From positions 62,001 through 126,000 of the forward strand of contig NZ_JASC01000014.1 of assembly GCF_000622365.1 (NCBI RefSeq): a stretch of 64,000 bases of DNA, written 5' to 3'. Made by a program: the position numbers and the translations under genes. The notes under the pieces are model-generated. The model made no database searches. It was not told the DNA's origin and was given only the letters and a program-made list of their open reading frames with translations. This document shows, piece by piece, positions 32,628-40,866 of the stretch (position 1 is its first letter; each line of letters opens with the position of its first letter). Source of the stretch: Sulfitobacter noctilucae (GTDB taxonomy: Bacteria; Pseudomonadota; Alphaproteobacteria; Rhodobacterales; Rhodobacteraceae).

Positions 32628-34154
32628 TCAGGACCGCGTCATCAGGTGGGGCAACAGCGCACCCGAGCGGTGGGGCGTCACCTTGACCCGCGCATCATGA
32701 ATGATGGGCTGGACGTATTGCAGCAACGGGATGACTTCGGCGTTTTCAGCCACCAACCGGTCCACCGCTTTCCAGCCTTCGATGCGCTTGGCCTCATCTG
32801 TTTCGCCCCACAGCGGCAGGATCGCGTCAAAGGTCTCCTTGCCGTCCCAGACCGAATGGGGGGAGGGGCCGAACATTGCGAAACCCGTCGATGTTGTCGG
32901 ATCGCCGACGGAGTTGCCCCAATTATAGAAGGCAGCAGGAGCCAGCTGATCGGCGGCACGCAGCTCGAAATGTTTGGCGATCTCGTAGACTTCAATCTCG
33001 GCCTCAATCCCGACACGGCGCCATAGGCCCACAATGGCCTGAACCATTTCATAATCCTTGGGTTTGAACCCCTTGGTGGTCTGGATTTTGAATTTCACAG
33101 GATTGTCCGGGCCATAGCCGCTGTCGGCCAGCAGTTTTTTGGACAGTTCCGGGTCGTAGGCCACTTTGATCGTCTCATCAAAGGCCGAATAATCCGGGGT
33201 CTGCAGCGTGTCGATGGGGACGCCGTAGCCTGACAGCAAGCGCTCTATTATCAGCGGTTTGTCGATGGCATGGGCGGCCGCCTTGCGCACGTTAGGGTCT
33301 GTCATGACCTCGATATCATTGAGAAAAATCATCCCGATATCGGAAACCGGCTCGGCCACGCCCGCCAATCCGTCCTTGGCCTTGAGCCGGTCGAATTCCT
33401 CATAAGGGATTTCCAGCGTGACATGGGAGTTGCCGGATTCAACTTCGGCCACACGGCTCGCCGCATCGGTCACGAACTTCACCGTCACCGTCTTGAACTC
33501 CGGCGCGCCGCCCCAGTAATTCTCGTTGGCTTTGAGGCGCACAAAGGCGTTCCGCTCGAACCGCTCGACCATATAAGGGCCGGTGCCAATGGGTGCAGCC
33601 TCGAACCCGTCCGCGCCGACTTCTTCATAGTATTTCTTGGGCATGACATAGCCTGTCAAAAAGGACATCCACTTGAAGAACGTGGGATCATATTCTTTGA
33701 CATCAGCCGTCACACGATTGCCGTCAGCCATCACGTTTTCAACCTTGCCCCAGACGAACTGGATCGGGCTGCCGGTGTCCGGATTGGCGACGCGGGTCAG
33801 CGACCATGCCACATCTTCCGCGGTCAGCGGGTCGCCGTTGTGCCATGTCACGCCTTCGCGCACATCCATCCAGATCTGACTGTTGTCATCGTTCCAGCCA
33901 TAATCAGTGATGATGCCAGAGCCGAAGGAAAGGTCTGGGTTCTGCGGGATGAAAAGGTCAAAGACAGACTGGTAGAACCCCTGAATGGTCGGATTCACCG
34001 CAGAAAGCCCCACTGTCGGATCCCAGCTGGGCAGGTTCACATTGTAGGCCACGACCAGCTCATCAATTTCCTGCGCAAAGCTGGGAAGACCGATGGTGGT
34101 CAAGGCCGCCACGGCGGCCGATGTCTTGAGCAGGCTTCTTCTGGATAAGGTCAT
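32628..34154 (-). CDS. ABC transporter substrate-binding protein, family 5 (DppA/OppA-like)
   Basis: 508 residues. Tat-type signal (SRRSLLKTSAAVAALTTIG) ending near SFAQ. The family-5 pattern includes WMDVREGVTWHNGDPLTAEDVAWSL, APIGTGPYMVERF and DVRKAAAHAIDKPLI. Such proteins bind peptides, but many in roseobacters bind sugars, amines or other organics. Its place directly after a flavoprotein gene and opposite a catabolic operon suggests the ligand is that pathway's substrate; the ligand cannot be read from sequence. Confidence 0.9.
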   Translation of the reverse strand: MTLSRRSLLKTSAAVAALTTIGLPSFAQEIDELVVAYNVNLPSWDPTVGLSAVNPTIQGFYQSVFDLFIPQNPDLSFGSGIITDYGWNDDNSQIWMDVREGVTWHNGDPLTAEDVAWSLTRVANPDTGSPIQFVWGKVENVMADGNRVTADVKEYDPTFFKWMSFLTGYVMPKKYYEEVGADGFEAAPIGTGPYMVERFERNAFVRLKANENYWGGAPEFKTVTVKFVTDAASRVAEVESGNSHVTLEIPYEEFDRLKAKDGLAGVAEPVSDIGMIFLNDIEVMTDPNVRKAAAHAIDKPLIIERLLSGYGVPIDTLQTPDYSAFDETIKVAYDPELSKKLLADSGYGPDNPVKFKIQTTKGFKPKDYEMVQAIVGLWRRVGIEAEIEVYEIAKHFELRAADQLAPAAFYNWGNSVGDPTTSTGFAMFGPSPHSVWDGKETFDAILPLWGETDEAKRIEGWKAVDRLVAENAEVIPLLQYVQPIIHDARVKVTPHRSGALLPHLMTRS

Positions 34155-34186
34155 TAAAATTTCTCCCTGTTATGGTCTTTTGTTAT

Positions 34187-35755
34187 TCAGTTTCCGGCCA
34201 GTTTCTTGGCCAATAATGTGCCTGGCCCCGCGCCTGTGCCGCCGCCGGGCCAGACGGCCGCGCCGGTATGATAAAGGTTTCGGATCGGCGTTGTGCCATC
34301 GGCGTAGCCGCGTGCGGGACGGTTCATGAAATGCTGATGCAGGTGGTGGCTGCCGCAGACCTGATCCCCGCCGACAAGGTTGGGGTTGTCGGCCTCCAAC
34401 ATAGTGGGCGTCACGATATGCTGGCCAAGTATTTTGGCGCGGGTGCCCGGTGCATAACGCTCCAGAATACCCAACGCGCGATTGGCAAAGGGTTCCGCAG
34501 CGCTTTCCCAATCGGTTGCGGCATTCTCGCCTTTGGCGTCGCCCTTTATCTGGCCGGGGGCCATGCGCACCTGCAACCACAACACATGTTTGCCCTCAGG
34601 CGCACGACTGGGGTCCACGACGGTGGGCTGGCCGCAAACGATCACCGGCTCATCCGGCAGCAAACCTGCCTTGGCCTGCGCGTAGGTGCGGGCCATTTGA
34701 TCCATGGACGGTGCCATGTGAACATAGGCAAAGCGCTTTAGTTCGGGCGCAGACCAGTCGGGCAGGGCATCCATTGCCAGATGAATCATCATTGTGCCGG
34801 GGGCGTGCTGGAAGCTTCTCAGCTTCTGGTCATATTTTGTATCACTGGTGTCGCCTGTAAGCTTGGCCAACGCGGCAGGGGACACGTTGGCGATCACGGC
34901 TTTCTCAGCCTCGACCAGCGTGCCATCGGCCAGGATGATGCCAAAGGCGCGGCCCGCGGCCTCTTTGATACCGGTCACGTTGGCGTCGCAGTGCACGCTG
35001 CCGCCGCGCGCTTCGATCATACGGACCATGGCATTGGTGATCGTGTTCGCCCCGCCTTGGCCGAGGACCATGCCAAAGGCCTGCCCCGCCATTGCCTCGA
35101 GGTACGGAAACACCGCACCGCCCGCGATATCAGGGGCAAAATCCAGATGCATGCCCCAGGCGGCAAGGGTCGCCTTGACGTGCTCGGATGTGAAGGTTTC
35201 ATCCAGCCAGGCACGGGGCGACATCATCAGGAATCCGGCAAGGTCTAGCGTGCCGCCACCGCCGTTCTTGCGCCACAGCTTCCAACCTAAAGATGAAACT
35301 GCACGTAAATTCATCGCGCTGCCCAAGACGCCAAATATTGATTCGGCTTGCGCTGGAAAGTCATCGGTCAGTTGCTGCCACGTCTGTGCATCCGCATCTG
35401 AAAACCCGCGCACCCGCGCTGTTGTTAAAGCATGATCATTCGAGATGCCCAGCCAGCGGCCGTCTGGAAAAACACTGGCAAAGGGATTGGCGGTTGGCGC
35501 AAAAGCCAGTCCGTATTTTGCCAGCTCTGCCGCGTTTTCAGTGTGAAATGCCGATCCCGCAAACATAGACAGGTTCATCGCAGCCCAGTCGTGGCGAAAC
35601 CCCGGCAGCGTATAGGCGCCTGTTTTGACGGCCCCTCCGGGTTCGCCGGCCTGTTCGTACACGGCGACTTTCCAACCGCGTGCGGCAAGGTGACAAGCAC
35701 AGGCAAGCGAGTTGTGGCCTGCGCCGATGATCACTGCATCCGGGTTTGTCGCCAT
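34187..35755 (-). CDS. Phytoene-desaturase-like FAD oxidoreductase A
   Basis: 522 residues. Rossmann motif VIIGAGHNSLACACHLAARG at the N-terminus, second motif WKVAVYEQAGEPGGAVKTG, and C-terminal FAD contact NLYHTGAAVWPGGGTGAGPG. This is the CrtI/retinol-saturase-like family that also includes many non-carotenoid oxidases and isomerases. Carotenoid genes are absent nearby. It heads the transporter operon (32 bases to the binding protein) and is divergent from the cyclase gene with 115 bases between. A paralogue of nearly equal length lies at 36668-38230. Confidence 0.87.
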   Translation of the reverse strand: MATNPDAVIIGAGHNSLACACHLAARGWKVAVYEQAGEPGGAVKTGAYTLPGFRHDWAAMNLSMFAGSAFHTENAAELAKYGLAFAPTANPFASVFPDGRWLGISNDHALTTARVRGFSDADAQTWQQLTDDFPAQAESIFGVLGSAMNLRAVSSLGWKLWRKNGGGGTLDLAGFLMMSPRAWLDETFTSEHVKATLAAWGMHLDFAPDIAGGAVFPYLEAMAGQAFGMVLGQGGANTITNAMVRMIEARGGSVHCDANVTGIKEAAGRAFGIILADGTLVEAEKAVIANVSPAALAKLTGDTSDTKYDQKLRSFQHAPGTMMIHLAMDALPDWSAPELKRFAYVHMAPSMDQMARTYAQAKAGLLPDEPVIVCGQPTVVDPSRAPEGKHVLWLQVRMAPGQIKGDAKGENAATDWESAAEPFANRALGILERYAPGTRAKILGQHIVTPTMLEADNPNLVGGDQVCGSHHLHQHFMNRPARGYADGTTPIRNLYHTGAAVWPGGGTGAGPGTLLAKKLAGN

Positions 35756-35870
35756 GCGTTCCTACATCTTTCTATCGATAAGATAATTGCAAACGCATAT
35801 AATTTTGTCTAGCTTTTGATTCACAGATACAACTGCGGGGGGAACCTGCGGACTTCAGGGAGATTACAAA

Positions 35871-36662
35871 ATGAGCGCATCTGATGTAGTGACCAATTTA
35901 GGGGCGATGCTGGCCTCTGGTGGTGTAGAGGTCGTCGATTGTTCGGGCGTCTTGGGACCGGAGACGCCAATTCTGCAATTGCCGCCGGATTTTGCCAAGA
36001 ACACGCCCAAGGTCGAGATCCATAAGATCAGTGAGTACGACAACGATGGCCCGTTCTTTGCGTGGAACTGGATGGTACTGGGTGAACACTCTGGTACGCA
36101 TTTCGACGCGCCCCATCACTGGATCACCGGCAAGGATTACGAGGACGGTTATACCGACAAGCTGGACGTGCAGCGGCTGGTGGCCCCGGTGAACGTGATC
36201 GACTGCTCCGAACAAACACAAGAAGACCCCGATTTCCTGCTGACTGCCAAAGGCGTGAAGGAATGGGAAGATGCCCATGGCGAGATCGGCAAGGGCGAAT
36301 GGGTCGTGATGCGCACCGACTGGGACCAGCGTGTCGACGACGAGGACAAATTCCTGAACGCAGATGAAACGGGGCCGCACTCCCCCGGTCCGACACCTGA
36401 TTGCATCGAATACCTTCTGAGCAAAGGTATTGTCGGTTGGGGCACCCAGTGCATCGGTACCGACGCAGGGCAAGCTGGCGGGATGGAGCCGCCTTATCCG
36501 GCGCATAATCTGCTGCACCGCGATAATTGCTTTGGTTTGGCGTCGCTGGCCAATCTGGACAAACTGCCTGCCAAGGGCGCGATCCTGATTGCGGCACCGC
36601 TCAAGATCAAGCACGGCACCGGCTCTCCGATCCGCGCGCTGGCGCTGGTTCCCAAAGGCTGA
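35871..36662 (+). CDS. Cyclase-family metal hydrolase (isatin hydrolase / kynurenine formamidase type)
   Basis: 263 residues. The metal-binding signature HSGTHFDAPHHW (HxGTHxDxPxH) is at ~72-83, with GTDAGQAGG and AHNLLHRDN later. This family includes isatin hydrolase (opens the lactam ring of isatin to isatinate), kynurenine formamidase and related Mn/Zn hydrolases. Length and the tryptophan-rich FFAWNWMVLGEHSG fit the larger isatin-hydrolase-like group better than bacterial KynB (~210). ATG 35871 has GGGAG upstream. First gene of a tight operon with flavoprotein B, MarR, IorA, IorB and IspD. Confidence 0.82.
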   Translation: MSASDVVTNLGAMLASGGVEVVDCSGVLGPETPILQLPPDFAKNTPKVEIHKISEYDNDGPFFAWNWMVLGEHSGTHFDAPHHWITGKDYEDGYTDKLDVQRLVAPVNVIDCSEQTQEDPDFLLTAKGVKEWEDAHGEIGKGEWVVMRTDWDQRVDDEDKFLNADETGPHSPGPTPDCIEYLLSKGIVGWGTQCIGTDAGQAGGMEPPYPAHNLLHRDNCFGLASLANLDKLPAKGAILIAAPLKIKHGTGSPIRALALVPKG

Positions 36663-36667
36663 ACGCG

Positions 36668-38230
36668 GTGGCGGCGTTCGATCATCTGATCATCGGGTCG
36701 GGCATCAATGCCTTGGTGGCCGCCGCGATGCTGTCGCGCAAAGGCGATAGCGTGTTGGTGATCGAACGCGAGAACCGCGTGGGCGGCTGCATGTATACGT
36801 CTGATGACGTAACACTGCCGGGCTTTCATCACGACGTGATGGCGGCAACCTTTGTGTTGTTCCTGACCGGCCCCGCGCACGAGGCGTTAGGGGCCGATCT
36901 GGCCGAGCACGGACTGGAGTTCTGCCATACCGCGCACCCCACGGCCGTATTGCGCCCTAATGGGTCTGCGCTGGTGCTGAGCACTGACAGGGCTGCAAAT
37001 GTCACAGCGTTCGACAAGTTGTCCGCAGGTGACGGCGATCAACATGCCGCCGATGTGGGCGCGGTCGAGGCGGATGCGCCGTTTCTCTTTGCGCTTCTGG
37101 GTCAACCGCTCTGGTCCCGCCAGACGATAACGCTGCTGGCGAAACAGGCGTGGAAACGCGGGCTCGGCCCTCTCAAGACATGGTTCGGCGAGGCGATGGA
37201 ACCTGCGCGTGGCCGGCTGGAAACCCGCTATGCCGCGCCAGAGATCCAAGCGCTTTGGGCCCCTTGGGTGCTCCATGTCGGCTTGACCCCCGAAGCGACC
37301 TATGGCGGGCAAATGGCGCGGGTCATCGCCTTTGCGCTGGAGGCTGCCGGCGCACCGGTGGTCAAAGGCGGTGCCGGACAGGCAGCAGCGGCGTTTCAGT
37401 CCTTGATCGAGGCGAACGGCGGCACGTTCCGCACCGGGGTCGAAGCGACCAGGATTATCGTAGAAAACGGCAAGGCAATCGGTGTCGAGACATCGGAGGC
37501 CGAGCGCATACTGGCCAAGAACGTGATCGCCAGCACGGCCCCCGGACAGTTGTATGACAGGTTGCTCGGGGATCAGCCGCGTCCGCAAACTGCCAAGAAA
37601 TTCCGCCACGGACGGGGAAACTTCCAACTGCATTATGCGCTCGATGGCCCGATTGAATGGAACGCCGAAGGGCTTGAGGATGTGGCCCTGATTCATCTGG
37701 CCGATGGCATCGATTCGGTCTCAAAATCCTGCAATGAAGCGGAACGCGGCATGCTGCCTGTGCGCCCGACCATCTGTGTCGGCCAACCCCACAGGTTGGA
37801 CCCGACCCGCTGTCCCGAGGGTAAAGGCGTGTTGTGGCTGCAAATCCCCGATGCACCGGGCGTGATCAAGGGCGATGCTGCGGGTGAAATCGAGACAGAG
37901 ACGACCTGGACCGACACCATGCGCGAGGCGTTCGCCGACCGGATCGAAGCGATCTTGGCCAGCCACATACGCAATTGGGAACAGATCAAACTGAAACGCC
38001 GCGCCTATTCGCCTGCCGATCTGGAACGGATGAACGTAAACCTCGTGGGCGGTGACCCTTACGGCGGGGCCTGTACGCTGGACCAATTCTTTGTCTGGCG
38101 GCCCTATGCCGCACAAACGAACAACAGCACACCGGTTGCGAACCTCTATCACATCGGGGCTTCCACCCATCCCGGTCCCGGTCTGGGCGGTGGATCGGGC
38201 TTGAACGTGGCGAAGGGATTGGGTGCATGA
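36668..38230 (+). CDS. Phytoene-desaturase-like FAD oxidoreductase B
   Basis: 520 residues from GTG 36668, five bases after the cyclase stop. N-terminal LIIGSGINALVAAAMLSRKG and VLVIERENRVGGCMYT form the FAD site; C-terminal NLYHIGASTHPGPGLGGGSG closes it. Paralogous to flavoprotein A across the divergent promoter (both share GTMMIHLAMD/NFQLHYALDGPI, VCGQPTV/ICVGQPHR and the LWLQ stretch), suggesting either two consecutive steps or a hetero-complex. Longer upstream frames lie within the cyclase gene and are discarded. Confidence 0.86.
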   Translation: MAAFDHLIIGSGINALVAAAMLSRKGDSVLVIERENRVGGCMYTSDDVTLPGFHHDVMAATFVLFLTGPAHEALGADLAEHGLEFCHTAHPTAVLRPNGSALVLSTDRAANVTAFDKLSAGDGDQHAADVGAVEADAPFLFALLGQPLWSRQTITLLAKQAWKRGLGPLKTWFGEAMEPARGRLETRYAAPEIQALWAPWVLHVGLTPEATYGGQMARVIAFALEAAGAPVVKGGAGQAAAAFQSLIEANGGTFRTGVEATRIIVENGKAIGVETSEAERILAKNVIASTAPGQLYDRLLGDQPRPQTAKKFRHGRGNFQLHYALDGPIEWNAEGLEDVALIHLADGIDSVSKSCNEAERGMLPVRPTICVGQPHRLDPTRCPEGKGVLWLQIPDAPGVIKGDAAGEIETETTWTDTMREAFADRIEAILASHIRNWEQIKLKRRAYSPADLERMNVNLVGGDPYGGACTLDQFFVWRPYAAQTNNSTPVANLYHIGASTHPGPGLGGGSGLNVAKGLGA

Positions 38231-38706
38231 ACAAGGCAGAACCGACCATCGCCCAAGCCCCCCGGCTGGGCGAAATGGGTCTCGAGAATTTTGCACCCTA
38301 TCTGATGAACCGGATCATTGGTCGCTACAACGCAGCCCTGTCCTCCGAGATGGCAGAGATGGGGTTGACCACGCCGCAAATGCGGTCGCTCGCTGTGCTT
38401 TCGGTGATGGATGGCTTGCTGATCCGCGAACTCGCGGTCTATGCGGTGGTGCAGCAGTCCACGCTTAGCCGCGCACTAGAGACGTTGGACCAGAACGGCA
38501 TGATCCGCCGTGCCCCCGATGAACAGGACAGCCGCGCCACCCGCGTTTTCATTACCGACGCGGGCCGTGAGGCTTATATCCGGCTTTGGCCACAGATGTC
38601 TGACGCCTCGGAAGCGATGTTCAAAGGCATCAGCGAAGAGCAGCGGCGAGCCTTTGTCGGAACATTGCAAACCATGTTGCGCAACATCCGCAAACACGAT
38701 TTCTAA
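38227..38706 (+). CDS. MarR-family transcriptional regulator
   Basis: 159 residues with the MarR winged helix: LTTPQMRSLAVLSVMDGLLIRELAVYAV, then QSTLSRALETLDQNGMIRRAPDEQDSRATRVFITDAG (recognition helix and wing with DxR). ATGA overlap with flavoprotein B, nine bases to iorA. Regulators of this type often bind the pathway's aromatic acid; regulation of the divergent promoter at 35756-35870 is the obvious candidate. Confidence 0.9.
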   Translation: MNKAEPTIAQAPRLGEMGLENFAPYLMNRIIGRYNAALSSEMAEMGLTTPQMRSLAVLSVMDGLLIRELAVYAVVQQSTLSRALETLDQNGMIRRAPDEQDSRATRVFITDAGREAYIRLWPQMSDASEAMFKGISEEQRRAFVGTLQTMLRNIRKHDF

Positions 38707-38715
38707 GGAGATAGC

Positions 38716-40866
38716 ATGGCTGAACGCTCGTTCAAAGCCGAGGTGGAACACCTGCGCAAAGGGGATGGCGACGTCTTTACCGGCGAAGGGATTTTGGCCA
38801 TCACCAAAGCACTTTTGGAAAACGGTGTGGGCTATGTCGGCGGCTATCAGGGCGCGCCGATTAGCCATCTGATGGACGTGCTCGCCGACGCCGAGGAGCT
38901 GATGGGCGAATTGGGCGTGCGGTTTGAAGCGAACGCTTCAGAGGCCGCCGCCGCGGCGATGTTGGCGGCGTCGGTGCATTATCCCATTCGCGGTGCGGTG
39001 ACCTTCAAAGGACCGGTCGGGGTCAATGTGGCATCTGATGCTTTGGCCAACCTGTGTTCAAGCGGCGTGAACGGTGGCGCGCTGATCATCGTTGGCGAAG
39101 ACTATGGCGAGGGGAGTTCCATCATGCAGGAACGCTCCCACGGATTTGCAATGAAATCGCAGTTCTGGATGCTGGACCCGCGTCCCAACCTGCCCTCAAT
39201 CACGAAGGCGGTGAAGGACGGGTTCGAGCTGAGCGAGGCGAGCAACACGCCGGTTATGCTTATGGTGCGCATCCGGTCTTGCCATGTGACGGGCAGTTTC
39301 GCGACCAAGGACAACGTGCCGCCGCCGCTGACCATGAAGCAGGCGATCGCCAACCCGCAGTCCGATTTCCGCCGCGTGGTGCTGCCACCGATGAGCTATC
39401 TGCATGAACAGGACAAAGTGCAGAACCGCTGGCCCGCCGCCGAGAAATTCATCGTCGAGAATGGGCTGAACGAACACTTCGGCCCCAAAGACGCCAAGCT
39501 GGGTATCGTGGTGCAGGGCGGCATGTACAACGGCGTGATCCGGGCCCTGCAACGGCTGGGGCTCGCAGATATCTTTGGCGAAACGCAAGTGCCGATCTAC
39601 TGCCTGAACGTCACCTATCCCATCGTCAAAGACGAATTCGACGCCTTTTGCGCGGGCAAGGATCACGTCATGATCGTGGAGGAAGGCCAGCCCGAACATA
39701 TCGAACAGATGCTGGGCAACTTCCTTTTCAAGTCGGGCCGCAAGATCAAGCTTTATGGCAAGGACGTGCTTCCGATGGCCGGCGAATACACCGGTCAGGT
39801 GATGCTGGACGGCGTGACCGCGTTTCTGCGCAAAGCCGCTCCCGACATGCTGCCGGGTCAGGTGCGCGCTCCTAATCAGGAAGCGGCCGCGATACCGGAC
39901 CTCAGCAAGACCGTGCCAATCCGCCCACCCGGTTTTTGTACGGGGTGTCCCGAACGGCCAATTTTTGCAGGGATGAAGCTGGTCGAGCAGGAGTTGGGCA
40001 AGCACCAGATCACCGCCGACATCGGCTGTCATCTTTTCGGTTCCCTTCCGCCCTTCGAGATTGGTGGTGCTACCATGGGCTACGGCCTTGGGCCTGCGGC
40101 CAATGCGGCCTTTGATGGTGGGGGTGAACGGCGCGCCATCTCGATCCTCGGGGATGGCGGGTTCTGGCACAACGGGCTCAGTTCCTCGATCGGGAACATG
40201 GTGTTCAATAAATCCGACAACGTGGTGATGATCGTCGATAACTATTATTCCGCCGCCACAGGGGGGCAGGATATTCTTTCCAGCCGTGCGCAGAATGACA
40301 CCAAGTCGACGGGCAATCCCATTTCGGCAGCGTTGAAAGGGGTCGGCGTGGAATGGATACGCCAGATCGACCACACCTATGACGTGGGCAAAATGCGCGA
40401 CACTTTGAAAGAAGCGCTCACCACCGATTTCAAAGGACCGAAGGTGATTGTCGCCTCCTCTGAATGTATGTTGAACAAGCAGCGCCGTGAAAAGCCGATC
40501 CGCACCGCGGCCATCAAGGAAGGCCGCCGCGTGGACGTACCGCGCTTTGGCATTGACGAGAACATTTGTACTGGCGACCACGCCTGCATCCGTCTGTCGG
40601 GCTGTCCGTCCCTGTCGCTTAAGCGGTTGGACGATCCGCTGCGCGACGATCCAATCGCGCATATCGACCAGACCTGCGTAGGCTGCGGCAACTGTGGTGA
40701 GGTGGCCGATGCCGCCGTGCTTTGCCCGTCGTTTTACCGTGCTGATGTGGTTCACAATCCCGGCGGTTTTGAGACATGGCGCGCGGGCCTGCGCGCGGGC
40801 ATCATCGGCTGGCTGCAAAAACGCCGTGACCGCAAGCGGCTTCGGCTGGGCGGGGCTGCCGCATGA
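38716..40866 (+). CDS. Indolepyruvate:ferredoxin oxidoreductase-type alpha subunit (IorA-like)
   Basis: 716 residues. N-terminal pyruvate-oxidoreductase domain I (GEGILAITKALLENGVGYVGGYQGAPISHL; FEANASEAAAAAMLAAS), TPP-binding C-terminal domain (CTGCPERPIFAGMKLVEQEL; DIGCHLFGSLPPFE; SILGDGGFWHNGL; MIVDNYYSAATGGQD), and a C-terminal ferredoxin part. The second iron-sulfur motif CVGCGNCGEVADAAVLCP is regular; the first, NICTGDHACIRLSGCPS, is spread out. Oxidatively decarboxylates an aryl 2-oxo acid to the acyl-CoA with IorB. Substrate could be indole- or phenylpyruvate, or an arylglyoxylate such as isatinate given the cyclase neighbour. Stop overlaps iorB by four bases. Confidence 0.88.
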   Translation: MAERSFKAEVEHLRKGDGDVFTGEGILAITKALLENGVGYVGGYQGAPISHLMDVLADAEELMGELGVRFEANASEAAAAAMLAASVHYPIRGAVTFKGPVGVNVASDALANLCSSGVNGGALIIVGEDYGEGSSIMQERSHGFAMKSQFWMLDPRPNLPSITKAVKDGFELSEASNTPVMLMVRIRSCHVTGSFATKDNVPPPLTMKQAIANPQSDFRRVVLPPMSYLHEQDKVQNRWPAAEKFIVENGLNEHFGPKDAKLGIVVQGGMYNGVIRALQRLGLADIFGETQVPIYCLNVTYPIVKDEFDAFCAGKDHVMIVEEGQPEHIEQMLGNFLFKSGRKIKLYGKDVLPMAGEYTGQVMLDGVTAFLRKAAPDMLPGQVRAPNQEAAAIPDLSKTVPIRPPGFCTGCPERPIFAGMKLVEQELGKHQITADIGCHLFGSLPPFEIGGATMGYGLGPAANAAFDGGGERRAISILGDGGFWHNGLSSSIGNMVFNKSDNVVMIVDNYYSAATGGQDILSSRAQNDTKSTGNPISAALKGVGVEWIRQIDHTYDVGKMRDTLKEALTTDFKGPKVIVASSECMLNKQRREKPIRTAAIKEGRRVDVPRFGIDENICTGDHACIRLSGCPSLSLKRLDDPLRDDPIAHIDQTCVGCGNCGEVADAAVLCPSFYRADVVHNPGGFETWRAGLRAGIIGWLQKRRDRKRLRLGGAAA

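Noticed and set aside
35756-35870. MarR operator in the divergent promoter of the catabolic island
   Set aside because: AT-rich bases with partial symmetry (AATTGC...ATAATT) are present but no convincing dyad; listed only as the place to test.
39196-40818. 540-codon open frame on the minus strand opposite iorA
   Set aside because: It is antisense to a clear IorA gene; translation is His/Arg-rich with no family pattern, a usual artefact of high-GC coding DNA.
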